Notes under the pieces: generated by a model
What the model saw: the letters and a program-made list of their open reading frames with translations, nothing else
Databases searched by the model: none
Told to the model about the DNA's origin: nothing
Source of the DNA: Saprospiraceae bacterium
GTDB taxonomy: Bacteria; Bacteroidota; Bacteroidia; Chitinophagales; Saprospiraceae
NCBI GenBank assembly: GCA_019694255.1
Contig: JAIBCI010000084.1
Coordinates: 1 to 47,917, forward strand
Direction of reading: 5' to 3'
Length of the DNA stretch: 47,917 nt
In this document: piece by piece, positions 33,649 through 42,952 of the stretch
Layout of the letters: each line of letters begins with the position of its first letter
Position numbering within the stretch: the first letter of the stretch is position 1
Made by a program: the position numbers and the translations under genes

Positions 33649-34638
33649 TTAATTATAAACTCCGGCATGGTGTTCCTTCCAGACATTGGTAGTGGGACAA
33701 AGGAATCTAAAGTTGCCGTTAATGGCGTATTGCGTCAATCGGCGCGTTCCATTGTAAGGCCTGTGATCATGGTGATAACCGTTATTACAGGTATTGCTAC
33801 TACCAGATTGCTGGGATAGTTTTCTAGGCGTAAAGGTCCAGTTGGTGTTACCCAATGAATTATTCCACTTACAAATGTCCGTACTTAAAGGAGTCCAGGT
33901 AGACGAACCGGATCCTCTTTTATACGTCTTTAACTCTGTATACAGGCTTTTGTAAACCAGTGCATTCTGATAGCAAGCTTTGGCATCACCGCGATTGCAA
34001 ATATCAGCAGCACTGCATTCATCCACAGGCGGAGGCTTATGATCTTCCCCAAAAATGCCGCGTGCGTGTAACTTGTTCCATTGATCGACCCCTACTATTC
34101 CCTTCTCCAGGTATTCATATATGTCGATGTCCTGTTCTTCTTCAATAGATACGCTAAACCGATTCATCGTCTCAGGATTAAATTCATCACGGATTAATTT
34201 GTTGTAATCACTTTTCAGATAAATTCTATTCATTGTCCAACAATATCCAAGATCTGTTTCAACCTTGAAAATGTTGTCTCCGACCTGAATAAGTCCATTT
34301 GCATCAACCAGCGATAATAACATCTCATCGGTCACACTGGAATTCAAATTTTTAAAATCGCGGCTACCATTTTCCATCCTATCTTTGGAAGAATGAAATC
34401 CGATGGACAAGTTCATTTCTTCAACCTGATCAATCGAAAAATCTTTGATTTCAGTCAAATAATCATCAAATGCTTCCCTGCTGTCAAATACTAAAAATCC
34501 ATGCGAATCCAATTGAGCCATGGATTTTGTTTTTGATTTAATAAATACACTTGATTCGTCTGCGATGTTATCGGTCTTGTGACAGGACAATAACATCATT
34601 AACAATAGCAGTACCAAACTAAATTTAACATGCTTCAT
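33649..34638 (-). CDS. Predicted lipoprotein, unknown function
   Basis: 329 residues. A lipoprotein signal peptide is clear: MKHVKFSLVLLLLMMLLSC with the lipobox cysteine at 19. The mature part begins with a charged segment and has no recognised domain. The last ~110 residues are Cys-, Tyr- and Ser-rich (CSAADICNRGDAKACYQNALVY, then CKWNNSLGNTNWTF and HHDHRPYNGTRRLTQYAING) and look like a small disulfide-stabilised secreted module. First gene of a two-gene unit with the secreted protein downstream. Three palindromes in the upstream gap (34771-34938) are candidates for its regulation. Confidence 0.75.
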   Translation of the reverse strand: MKHVKFSLVLLLLMMLLSCHKTDNIADESSVFIKSKTKSMAQLDSHGFLVFDSREAFDDYLTEIKDFSIDQVEEMNLSIGFHSSKDRMENGSRDFKNLNSSVTDEMLLSLVDANGLIQVGDNIFKVETDLGYCWTMNRIYLKSDYNKLIRDEFNPETMNRFSVSIEEEQDIDIYEYLEKGIVGVDQWNKLHARGIFGEDHKPPPVDECSAADICNRGDAKACYQNALVYKSLYTELKTYKRGSGSSTWTPLSTDICKWNNSLGNTNWTFTPRKLSQQSGSSNTCNNGYHHDHRPYNGTRRLTQYAINGNFRFLCPTTNVWKEHHAGVYN

Positions 34639-35008
34639 AAAAATAATTTAATTTTAAAATAATAAAAAGAAGTCCATATTTAAATAGAATATCGGCACAA
34701 AATTCATGACGAAACAACCAGATCGCAATAGGATTTTACTACAATTTTCAAAAGCCAATTCTTATGTATCTTAGTACTTTTGTACTAAATTTGATTAGAA
34801 TGAAGACAAATACTGCAATCTGATGACCTAAAATTCATTACTGATTGAAATCTGTGTAGCACATTTTAATTACATACACCTAATACTTTAGTACTAAATT
34901 CATTGCTAAACTCAAGTGCAACTAGTACATTCCTACTATCTGATTCTCTACCAATAATTTTATACTGATCCGGAAACCTTAACTTGACAATTATTTGTAA
35001 TTTCGCAT
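34639..35008. other. Divergent gene-free region between lipoprotein and sensor kinase
   Basis: 370 bases, very A/T-rich, separating a minus-strand lipoprotein gene from the plus-strand kinase. No gene is seen. It contains three related palindromes built on TAGTA/TACTA, listed separately, and should carry both divergent promoters; no exact TAnnTTTG element could be fixed. Confidence 0.6.
34771..34938. promoter_or_regulatory. Three TAGTA/TACTA palindromes, candidate operators
   Basis: Site 1 (34771-34788): TTAGTAC, 4 nt, GTACTAA. Site 2 (34887-34898): TTTAGTACTAAA, a perfect 12-bp palindrome. Site 3 (34923-34938): TAGTA, 6 nt, TACTA. All lie in the divergent region in front of the kinase/regulator pair, whose regulator is of the LuxR/NarL type that binds inverted short sites. 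Confidence 0.5.
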
Positions 35009-37951
35009 ATGCTCAAGACGCACTGTTTACGTTTTAATATAAATCTAATCCTCATTACAGTAATTTTTAATTTGCCCACTGTTGGCCTAACTCAGGATAT
35101 TTCATATCGATTTCAGCACTTCTCTGTACTCAATGGTCTTCCCGGTCAGGTCGTATACAATATATTGGAGGATGAGGCTGGATTTCTCTGGATATGCACC
35201 GATGCCGGTATTTCCCGATTCGATGGCAATAATTTTCGCAACTTTACGACATTTGACAGCCTGGGTGAAAATGAAATTCTTGAAATGTACAAGGATTCTA
35301 AAAATCGTATTTGGCTTTCACCTTTTTACGGCAATCTAAGTTATTATCAGAATGGCCGATTCCATTCACCTTACAACAACAGCTTCGTCAAGAACATCAA
35401 AGCGGGAAGTTCCATAAGACATTTAATTGAAGACAATCAACATAATATTTTTTTGAACACGGACTCTGAGCAAGGTAATGTATTTATTATCGACAGCAAT
35501 GATCAATTCAGAAAACTTGACAGTCCCAATATCTTTAATAATAAATGCCCAATCGTGAAGATAAGTCTACTATCGGACTTAAGTGCCCTCTTCACAACTA
35601 CAGACAATCATTTGTTCCTATACAAAGACAACAATTTTATTCCCTACCGAACGCCATTCCAAAAAGAATTTAGAGTAGTTACTTCATCAGATGCAAGGCA
35701 GACTTACTTTTTAACTGCAGATGGTATCTATGACAATAAAAATTTTCAGCTGCTATTGCCTATCCAAAAAGTTCCTGAACCTAAGTTTGTTATAACAATT
35801 AATAGAGATCAACATCAAAATATCTGGATAAGTCACTCCAAATTAAATACACTGGTGTATGTCCATCAAAACGGCAAATTGAGTAACTATATCTCCATAT
35901 TAAAAGATATTCAGGCCAACATCTGCTTTGACCAATCTTCCAATTGCTGGTTATGTTCAAGCACATCCGGTCTTTTTAGAATCCCGCTCGATGCGATCAA
36001 TGAAGAAGAAATATATCTCAATGAGCATCTCATTCAACAGAACGTCATTTCCTCATGTCTCCAATCCGATGGATCGATCTGGCTTGGCTACACCAATGGG
36101 TTTACAACCAGGATTCAACATCGTCAGATTCAACATATTTCTCTTGGCCGCGGCACCAGACAATACAACAGGTTGTTAGATATTCAGGAGTCTGCCAATA
36201 AGGCGATGTACTTTATTCTAGATGAAGGAGGCTGCAGAATGGGACCCAACCAGTTTAAACCAGAATTTCAATTCAGCTCGCAGCAGAATGGCACCTCTGG
36301 CAAAGGCCTTGTCAGAACTCCTGACGGGCAAATACTTTATGGATATGCACGAACACTTTCATCACATGATACATTGTATAAAGGATTTCCGGAATTTCAC
36401 AACACATCCTTAAGGAGATTCAGTCACTTAATCAATAAGTCAAATTATCTATACATCAGCACCTCCGAAGGTATCTTTTTAGTAAAGGATACCAATACAA
36501 TTAACCTTTCCTTGTCTGATCCCCGACTTAAATGCAGGGTTAACAAGTTTATCGAAATGGCCAATGGAGATATTGTCTGCGCTACTCATGGAGACGGCGT
36601 CATCATCCTCAGGGATAACCAGATCTTTCAGCAAATTACAAAATCGAATGGATTATCTGGATTTATTTGCAGAAATATTGCACAATACAATGATACATTA
36701 TTTGTTGCCACAAATGAAGGTATATCTATTGTAACTAATTACGCTGATAAATATCAAGTTATCCAAAAAATCAATGTATCAGATGGCCTTGCCGCTGATG
36801 ATGTAAACAGTCTTTTTCTAAAAGACAATAAGCTTTATGCGACCACTTCACGTGGAATTTCCATTCTTTCACTTTCTTCATTAAGTCACACCAGACATCA
36901 TCAACATCCGGTCATTTTGTTATCATCCACTTTGAATGGTCAAGACATAGATTTTATGCATCACCACGAAATAGCCTATTCGCAGAACCATATTCAGATA
37001 ACTTATATCAGTCCGAATTTGTCTCAGGACAAATCCTTATCCTATCGGTACAGAATCTTACCACTAGACAAAACCTGGACCGAAACGCAATCCAATACTA
37101 ACGATTTCGTCAACCTTTTACCCAATCATTACAAGATTGAAATCCAATCCAAATTCTCATTATCTGACTGGAGTCCGTCGACCGTCCTTCTATTTTCTAT
37201 TCTGCCTCCATTCTATCAGACAAGAATGTTTTATTTCATTTCTGCATTATTAATTGCCGGAATAATTTATTTCATAGCGCGTCAACAAACAAGACGAAAG
37301 TATGCCAGGGCGCTGCAAGATGCCAGATTGCATCAAATGATACATCAGGAAAGAGACAGGATCGCTTCAGATATTCACGATGACATTGGTTCCGAATTAA
37401 CACATCTGGTCCTGTTGACTAAAATTATAAAGGATACAGATCAGCCGGAACGAAGTACTTTGCTTGCAAAACTTGAAAAGGCTGCCAACGAGTTACTCAA
37501 TAAGATGAATGAGGTGATCTGGGCCCTTAATCCTACCAATGACAATATGGCCAACTTTTGTGCCTATCTCAAATATTATGTCAGTACATTTCTTGAACAA
37601 CACATGCTGCAAGGAGATCTGAATTTTGAAGGAGAGTTATTGGAAAATATTGCGATCAGCGCCGAAATTCGAAGAAACACTTTTTTAGTTATTAAGGAAT
37701 TTCTCAATAATACAATAAAACACGCCAGTGCTACACATATTTACCTGCAATTACATTATGTTGATCAAAGTATCCAAGTAAATATTTCAGACAATGGCAT
37801 TGGCCTACCAGATGAGAAAGACCTTCACCTGAGAAACGGAATTCTTAACATGAAAAAAAGAATTTTGCAATGCAAAGGAACATTTCAGTTTACAAAAAAC
37901 GATCCCAATGGATTAAGTCTTAGATTTACCATACCTTTAACCCAACCATGA
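35009..37951 (+). CDS. Two-component sensor histidine kinase with periplasmic beta-propeller and Y_Y_Y domains
   Basis: 980 residues. N-terminal signal/anchor (about 1-28), then some 600 residues of two-component-regulator propeller repeats (VVYNILEDEAGFLWICTDAGISRFDG; IWLGYTNGFTT; DGVIILRDN), followed by a Y_Y_Y Ig-like domain (about 655-735). TM helix near 740-760 (MFYFISALLIAGIIYFIA). Cytoplasmic HisKA_3 phosphoacceptor box RDRIASDIHDDIGSEL with H790, then HATPase with N-box KEFLNNTIKHA and G-box DNGIGLP. The architecture resembles hybrid two-component systems but has no fused receiver or AraC domain; the regulator is the next gene, overlapping by 4 nt (ATGA). It senses an extracellular ligand, unknown. 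Confidence 0.92.
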   Translation: MLKTHCLRFNINLILITVIFNLPTVGLTQDISYRFQHFSVLNGLPGQVVYNILEDEAGFLWICTDAGISRFDGNNFRNFTTFDSLGENEILEMYKDSKNRIWLSPFYGNLSYYQNGRFHSPYNNSFVKNIKAGSSIRHLIEDNQHNIFLNTDSEQGNVFIIDSNDQFRKLDSPNIFNNKCPIVKISLLSDLSALFTTTDNHLFLYKDNNFIPYRTPFQKEFRVVTSSDARQTYFLTADGIYDNKNFQLLLPIQKVPEPKFVITINRDQHQNIWISHSKLNTLVYVHQNGKLSNYISILKDIQANICFDQSSNCWLCSSTSGLFRIPLDAINEEEIYLNEHLIQQNVISSCLQSDGSIWLGYTNGFTTRIQHRQIQHISLGRGTRQYNRLLDIQESANKAMYFILDEGGCRMGPNQFKPEFQFSSQQNGTSGKGLVRTPDGQILYGYARTLSSHDTLYKGFPEFHNTSLRRFSHLINKSNYLYISTSEGIFLVKDTNTINLSLSDPRLKCRVNKFIEMANGDIVCATHGDGVIILRDNQIFQQITKSNGLSGFICRNIAQYNDTLFVATNEGISIVTNYADKYQVIQKINVSDGLAADDVNSLFLKDNKLYATTSRGISILSLSSLSHTRHHQHPVILLSSTLNGQDIDFMHHHEIAYSQNHIQITYISPNLSQDKSLSYRYRILPLDKTWTETQSNTNDFVNLLPNHYKIEIQSKFSLSDWSPSTVLLFSILPPFYQTRMFYFISALLIAGIIYFIARQQTRRKYARALQDARLHQMIHQERDRIASDIHDDIGSELTHLVLLTKIIKDTDQPERSTLLAKLEKAANELLNKMNEVIWALNPTNDNMANFCAYLKYYVSTFLEQHMLQGDLNFEGELLENIAISAEIRRNTFLVIKEFLNNTIKHASATHIYLQLHYVDQSIQVNISDNGIGLPDEKDLHLRNGILNMKKRILQCKGTFQFTKNDPNGLSLRFTIPLTQP

Positions 37952-38595
37952 TGAAATCCAGTGCACCAATTAAAGTTGCCCTTATTGAAGATCACGAGGA
38001 CATTCGGACGGGCATATCATTTATTATCAATAATCATCCTGATTTTGAGTGCACGGCTTATTCCAATGCAGAGACAGCCCTGGTTTCATTCAAACACAAG
38101 TTGCCGGATGTTGTATTAATGGACATCAACTTACCTGGAATTGATGGTATTGAATGCACCAAACAAATACGACAGCACTATCCAAAGGTTCTGATTATGA
38201 TGTGCACCGTCTATGAAGATTCCAATAAAATTTTCAGTGCATTGAAGGCCGGGGCCCATGGGTATATCTTAAAAAGGACTGCAGGAGAAATCCTGCTTGA
38301 ATCAATCAAGGAACTTATGAATGGCGGATCCCCAATGAGTAGTGAAATTGCGAGAAAGGTGGTTAATTCCTTCAATACGGAATTAAATGGTCCTCTTCAT
38401 GATGAAGCGATATTGACAAGAAGAGAAAATGAGATTCTGGATTATCTTGCCAAAGGATTCCGAAACAAGGAAGTGGCCGATCAATTACATGTCAGCCTAA
38501 ATACAATTCGTTGTCATATTTATAATATCTATGAAAAGCTTCATGTCCAGTCCCGGATTGAAGCATTGAACAAGACAGGAAGGAGATTATTTTGA
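37948..38595 (+). CDS. LuxR/NarL-family response regulator
   Basis: 215 residues. Receiver domain (about 8-125): acidic pocket IEDHED (14-17), phosphoacceptor D59 in VVLMDINLPGIDG, the switch residue in MMCTVYED, and K109 in GAHGYILKRT. The C-terminal LuxR-type HTH (about 152-207) reads LTRRENEILDYLAKGFRNKEVADQLHVSLNTIRCHIYNIYEKL. The start overlaps the kinase stop (ATGATG), so it is the cognate partner of the propeller kinase. Targets are unknown; the palindromes upstream of the kinase gene are candidates. Confidence 0.94.
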   Translation: MMKSSAPIKVALIEDHEDIRTGISFIINNHPDFECTAYSNAETALVSFKHKLPDVVLMDINLPGIDGIECTKQIRQHYPKVLIMMCTVYEDSNKIFSALKAGAHGYILKRTAGEILLESIKELMNGGSPMSSEIARKVVNSFNTELNGPLHDEAILTRRENEILDYLAKGFRNKEVADQLHVSLNTIRCHIYNIYEKLHVQSRIEALNKTGRRLF

Positions 38596-38761
38596 TTTTC
38601 TTTAAAATATTTGAGCCTTATAAAATATCCCTTCTGGATTACAGAATTTGTTTCGCCAATCATGAATATACGTTGAGGACGGGCATTGCCGTTTTAGACT
38701 GTTCGAAATAATTTATATCTCATTTTATCAATACCTCTTTAATTATTTGGTTTCCGGTCAT

Positions 38762-38769
38762 TAACTTTG
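38762..38769 (+). promoter_or_regulatory. Candidate -7 element for the lipoprotein gene at 38794
   Basis: TAACTTTG fits TAnnTTTG and lies 24 nt before the ATG at 38794. The nearest TTTG upstream (38746-38749) is only 12 nt away, so the -33 part is not convincing. It argues against the longer TTG reading from 38767, which would start inside this element. Confidence 0.4.
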
Positions 38770-38793
38770 CCGAAACTAAAACCATTAGGCCTT

Positions 38794-39663
38794 ATGAAAA
38801 ATCGGTTTTCACTTCTTTCAGCTCTGTTTTTATCTCTCAGTCTTCTGTTTTTTGTCACCTGCAATCCGGATGATGACAGCGATCAGATGACCGAGACCAG
38901 CGTGATCAAAGGAGGCGGCTTGTCTGTAAACAATGACAGTCTCCGAATCGGCTCCCTGGCACATATCGCCATCAAAGCGGTAAAGGGAGGAAAAGCTCTT
39001 AATACGATCACGGTGCAGGCCAACGGCGTGAATCTTGTGCCGGGCACTTTCAATGTCAACGGTGTTGCCTCCACGGCCAATCCTGCACTACTTTTTGGTG
39101 GTGACCGTGACAGCCTGCTCTTTACTTACGATTTTGCTCGTGTGGATACGCCACAAACGATCAGTTATGTTTTCACGATCAAGGATGAAGGAGATCGCTC
39201 CGTATCAGACACCGTAAATATTATTTATTATGGCACTCCTGCTTCTGAAGTTGGCAAAAACCTCCTTGTCTACAATTATTCAGGAACAAAATTCGGAGGA
39301 CTGGATCTATTCAACGTAAATGTTGTCTCCGGCAACGCTCCCGAGGCCACGATCCGCGATTATGGGGTTAAAGACCCGGTATCTGACAAAACCTGGGTAA
39401 TGCGTTTTGTTCCTCTGAATAATTCAGAAATTATGAACCCTCCCGCGAATTTCAGTTATTCAGGACTGATTTACAAGGAAAACATACAACGCGCATTTGA
39501 ACTTGGAAGCCGCGAACCTGGTATTATTTCTTCCAAAGTTCTCGCGAAAGGAGATTACTTTCTGGTCAAAAACGGCACTACGTATTTCGCTGTTTATATT
39601 AACAATGCGAGCGTGACCGCCAATGATAACAATGACTACTTTGATGTATCGATTAAAAGATAG
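38794..39663 (+). CDS. Predicted lipoprotein with Ig-like beta domains
   Basis: 289 residues from the ATG at 38794. Lipoprotein signal: MKNRF, hydrophobic core, then FFVTC with the lipid-accepting cysteine at 23, followed by an acidic stretch (NPDDDSDQ) of the kind seen on surface-exposed Bacteroidota lipoproteins. The mature chain is beta-rich (SLRIGSLAHIAIKAVKGGKAL, FNVNGVASTAN, ISYVFTIKDEGDRSVSDTVNIIYYG), resembling an Ig-like or cadherin-like fold; no enzyme motif. Isolated gene with its own terminator. Function unknown. Confidence 0.8.
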   Translation: MKNRFSLLSALFLSLSLLFFVTCNPDDDSDQMTETSVIKGGGLSVNNDSLRIGSLAHIAIKAVKGGKALNTITVQANGVNLVPGTFNVNGVASTANPALLFGGDRDSLLFTYDFARVDTPQTISYVFTIKDEGDRSVSDTVNIIYYGTPASEVGKNLLVYNYSGTKFGGLDLFNVNVVSGNAPEATIRDYGVKDPVSDKTWVMRFVPLNNSEIMNPPANFSYSGLIYKENIQRAFELGSREPGIISSKVLAKGDYFLVKNGTTYFAVYINNASVTANDNNDYFDVSIKR

Positions 39664-39686
39664 CTTTCAAATATTAAATCAATAAG

Positions 39687-39717
39687 AAAAAGCCTGCATT
39701 TTGTTGCAGGCTTTTTT
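39687..39717 (+). terminator. Rho-independent terminator after the lipoprotein gene
   Basis: AAGCCTGCA and TGCAGGCTT pair perfectly around a short T-rich loop, followed by six T residues. The A-run on the other side could also let it work in reverse. Confidence 0.9.
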
Positions 39718-39907
39718 GTTTGCATTCAAGGTAATGACCAAAAAATACCAGTATTATTTCAATTAGGTCATCGCATATCGCTGCGCATACAAACAATTCT
39801 ATGTTTTACTATTAAGTTTATTGCTATTTACAACATTCAAATGCGGCTTGACTCACTGCTTAAGCAATAGCAATCCGTAATGCATTTCAATCTGCATCGA
39901 GACCCTT

Positions 39908-40492
39908 CTACGCCATTGGTGGCTCCAGCGTGCGCACCAGTCTGGCAGGTACACCGGCGATCAGACTATAGGGTGGAAAACTTTCTGTAATCACTGAACC
40001 GGCCGCAACAACACAACAAGATCCGAGATGCACCCCGGGTATAATTACAACATGTGCCCCAAGAAAAGTGCCATCATCTATCCGTATCGAGGCAACACGG
40101 CGAGGATATATTGAAGCCATCGGCATTCCACCCAGATCCATGTGTGTCATCAGCATACTTTTGGCGCCGATGCCCACCTGATCACCAAGTTTGATTTCTC
40201 CGGTCAGGTCAAAAAAAACGCCCTTGCCAATCACAGATCCTGAACCAATTGACAGTTTGCTGAAATCATTGGTCGAATCTTCATCACCCTTCACATTGTC
40301 AAAGAAATAACGTCCCTTGAAATGTATTCCTCCACCCAGTGATGCGCCATAAGCTCGTAATAGTGGATCTACAAATAAATTTCTGCATGACTCTAACGCG
40401 CTAACCACGGTGCTGATTCCAAAAAAAAATTTACCAATGGCAACTTTCAGCAGGTATAGTCTGATCAGGATGGTTTTTGCAATTGCTTTCAA
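39908..40492 (-). CDS. Hexapeptide-repeat acyltransferase (left-handed beta-helix)
   Basis: 194 residues. After an N-terminal helical part (about 1-45), hexapeptide turns follow: SIGSGSVIGKGVFFDL, IKLGDQVGIGAKSMLM, SIRIDDGTFLGAHVVIIPGVHLGSCCVVAAGSVITESFPPYSLIAGVPARLVR. The last block is the standard end of the maltose/galactoside/serine acetyltransferase-like group, and H116 in MLMTHMDLGG suits the catalytic histidine region. It probably O- or N-acetylates a sugar of a surface polysaccharide. The start appears to be TTG at 40492: an in-frame stop lies four codons upstream, and the first in-frame ATG is deep inside the fold. Substrate unknown. Confidence 0.85.
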   Translation of the reverse strand: MKAIAKTILIRLYLLKVAIGKFFFGISTVVSALESCRNLFVDPLLRAYGASLGGGIHFKGRYFFDNVKGDEDSTNDFSKLSIGSGSVIGKGVFFDLTGEIKLGDQVGIGAKSMLMTHMDLGGMPMASIYPRRVASIRIDDGTFLGAHVVIIPGVHLGSCCVVAAGSVITESFPPYSLIAGVPARLVRTLEPPMA

Positions 40493-40590
40493 CTTAACGT
40501 ATTACAAGGAAGCCAAAGATCTTGTGAGCACCTGAATTGAAAACTTCATACAGGAATTACGATAAGACATTATGATTGAAAGATGCATCA

Positions 40591-42822
40591 TTAGGATTCT
40601 TCTCGCTGGACGCTTGTAACGCCCTTCAGATTGGACAGCGACTCAATCAATTGAGCGATATGCTCCTTGCTGGTAACCACCACACCAACTTTACCTTCAA
40701 ATGTACCTTCTTCAGACATGATCGTAAAAGACCTGATGTTTACCCCGTGCAGTGATGAAATGATATGCGTGATGCGTTCAATAACACCAATACCCTCGTC
40801 TATGCCATGGATCACAATATTCGCCGGAAACTTATCACCCGTTTTACTGGTCCATTCTGCTTTCAGTACGCGATAGCTGTAATTGACCATCATGTTTTCT
40901 GCATTGCGGCAGGTTATTCGATGAATCTTTACCCCGGAACCAGCCGTCACATATGCGAATATATCGTCACCCTGTACAGGATGACAACAACTGGCCAGAC
41001 TATACTGATAAGTCTTGGCATCTTCTCCGTTGATCAGCAGCCTGCCTTCCTGCATCGGAGCGCGATCGCGTATCTCCGTGGCTTCTTCGGGCTTAACTTC
41101 CAGCGGGCGTATTGGTACCAGACGGTTTCCTTCAATTGAAAATTTGCTGATGATGTCAGGCCATTCCAGGTGGCCTATGCTGACGTCGTGATAAAGGTCC
41201 AGTTTGTTTTTATAGCCCAAGGCCTTAAGCACTGCTTCAACATTTTCCTCCAAGGGAATTCTGAGTCCCTTGAATTTGCGCTCCAGGATTTCCAAACCGT
41301 ACTCTGCAACCACTTTCTGTTCCTCCTTAAGCGCCGCACGAATTCTTGTCTTAGCCTTACCCGTGGTGACCATTTTGAGCCAGTCTTCCGTGGGCTTCTG
41401 TCTGCTGTTGGTGATCACCTGAACCTGGTCACCGTTTGCCAGGTGGTATCCGAGCGGTACGAGCTTGTTATTGACCTTACACGCATTGGCCCGCAAGCCA
41501 ATATCGGTATGTATGCTGAAAGCGAAGTCCAATGCCGTTGCGCCTTTCGGTAATACGATGAGATCACCAAGGGGAGTATATACGTACACCTCTTCTCCGT
41601 AAAGATTGGCCTTAAAATCATTCAGAAATTCAATCGCATCGTTATGGGGGGTCTCGAGCACGTCCTTGATGCTGTTGAACCAGTGATCATAGATCCCATG
41701 GATGTTGGTGATGCCCTTGTATTTCCAATGTGCTGCGTATCCTTTTTCTGCGATGTCGTCCATCCTTTCGGATCGGATCTGTACTTCGACATATTTACCC
41801 GCTTTGCTGATGACTGTCGTGTGCAAAGATTCATAACCATTGGCCCGCGGTGTGGTAATCCAGTCTCTCAGCCTTTCCGGAATAGGACGATGCACGTCTG
41901 TCACTATTGAGTAGATCTGCCAACAGACACTCTTTTCCTGTTCGATGGGTACATCGACAACGATTCGGATGGCAAAGAGGTCATAGATCTCTTCAAAACG
42001 CACCCTTTTGGTCTTGATCTTGTTGGCGATTGATGCGATGGATTTGGGCCGACCGAACATCCGGTATGGGATGTTGAGACGGTCTATTTTCTCCTTTAGA
42101 GGTTTGATAAATTCAGCGACAAAACGATTTCTTTCCTTCTGTGTCTCCAGCAGTCGCGAACTGATCTGTTTGTAGATATCGGGTTCGGTAATTTTGAGGC
42201 AGATGTCCTGAAACTCCGACTTAAGATTATACAGTCCAAGCCGGTGCGCCAATGGTGCATAGATATAGCTTGTCTCGGCAGCGATCCTCAACTGCTTATG
42301 CCTTGACATCGAGTCTATTGTTCGTAAATTGTGCAGCCGGTCCGCCATTTTAATCAGGATGACCCGAACATCATCCACCAAAGTGCTGAGCACTTTTTTG
42401 AAATTCTCTGCCTGAGGGCTTTCAACGTTATAAAGACCATCCAGTTTGGTCAGACCATCAACGATCAGTGCGATCTTGGGACCGAATTCAAGACGAACCT
42501 GTTCCAGCGTTACAGGCGTATCTTCAACGACATCGTGCAGGAGTGCTCCAATAACGGATTTAAATCCCAATCCCATTTCTTCAAAGCAAATTCTTGCCAC
42601 TTCAAGGGGATGGGTAATATAAGGTTCTCCGCTTTTGCGCCGTTGACTGCCGTGCGCAACCAGGGCAAATTCAAAGGCCTTTCTGACTTCTTTTTTCTCC
42701 TCTGCGCTGATGCTGGATTGATTGATCGACCTGAAAAGACGTCGGTAAGCTGTACGTATCAGATGCTGGTCCTGTGCAGGCCAGACGAATTCCGGAATAT
42801 CCAATAGTGATGTTGAAAACAT
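40591..42822 (-). CDS. rel: Bifunctional (p)ppGpp synthetase/hydrolase
   Basis: Master enzyme of the stringent response. 743 residues from the ATG at 42822; a longer reading from 42873 would begin inside the promoter. The HD hydrolase domain is intact: H57 (VAHGSQRRKSGEPYITHP), H96-D97 (LLHDVVEDT), so it can degrade (p)ppGpp. The synthetase domain has RVRFEEIYDLFAIRIVV and YESLHTTV. TGS domain: VYVYTPLGDLIVLPKGATALDFAFSIH. A zinc-finger/helical part with SCCHPVQGD and a C-terminal ACT domain (ANIVIHGIDEGIGVIERIT) follow. The length and the two active catalytic domains fit a Rel/SpoT enzyme, not E. coli RelA, whose hydrolase is inactive. Promoter evident immediately upstream. Confidence 0.96.
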   Translation of the reverse strand: MFSTSLLDIPEFVWPAQDQHLIRTAYRRLFRSINQSSISAEEKKEVRKAFEFALVAHGSQRRKSGEPYITHPLEVARICFEEMGLGFKSVIGALLHDVVEDTPVTLEQVRLEFGPKIALIVDGLTKLDGLYNVESPQAENFKKVLSTLVDDVRVILIKMADRLHNLRTIDSMSRHKQLRIAAETSYIYAPLAHRLGLYNLKSEFQDICLKITEPDIYKQISSRLLETQKERNRFVAEFIKPLKEKIDRLNIPYRMFGRPKSIASIANKIKTKRVRFEEIYDLFAIRIVVDVPIEQEKSVCWQIYSIVTDVHRPIPERLRDWITTPRANGYESLHTTVISKAGKYVEVQIRSERMDDIAEKGYAAHWKYKGITNIHGIYDHWFNSIKDVLETPHNDAIEFLNDFKANLYGEEVYVYTPLGDLIVLPKGATALDFAFSIHTDIGLRANACKVNNKLVPLGYHLANGDQVQVITNSRQKPTEDWLKMVTTGKAKTRIRAALKEEQKVVAEYGLEILERKFKGLRIPLEENVEAVLKALGYKNKLDLYHDVSIGHLEWPDIISKFSIEGNRLVPIRPLEVKPEEATEIRDRAPMQEGRLLINGEDAKTYQYSLASCCHPVQGDDIFAYVTAGSGVKIHRITCRNAENMMVNYSYRVLKAEWTSKTGDKFPANIVIHGIDEGIGVIERITHIISSLHGVNIRSFTIMSEEGTFEGKVGVVVTSKEHIAQLIESLSNLKGVTSVQREES

Positions 42823-42832
42823 AGGATCCTGG

Positions 42833-42863
42833 CAAATATACAAATTTTTCTTAAACTTGCCAA
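42833..42863 (-). promoter_or_regulatory. Bacteroidota-type promoter for rel
   Basis: On the minus strand TTG (42861-42863) is followed after 20 nt by TATATTTG (42833-42840), an exact fit. Predicted transcription starts about 5 nt before the ATG at 42822, giving a nearly leaderless mRNA. Confidence 0.7.
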
Positions 42864-42907
42864 TATCAGGCACTTATGCAAGGTAACTCAAACCTGAATG
42901 TCAATTT

Positions 42908-42942
42908 TTGTCTTTTTAAGTTGTGGCGAGACTGTATATTTG
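42908..42942 (+). promoter_or_regulatory. Promoter for tRNA-Leu
   Basis: TATATTTG at 42935-42942 is an exact -7 match, 10 nt before the tRNA 5' end. The nearest TTG (42908-42910) is 24 nt upstream, slightly long, so the -33 element is less sure. It is divergent from the rel promoter. Confidence 0.55.
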
Positions 42943-42952
42943 CGCCTCTTTT

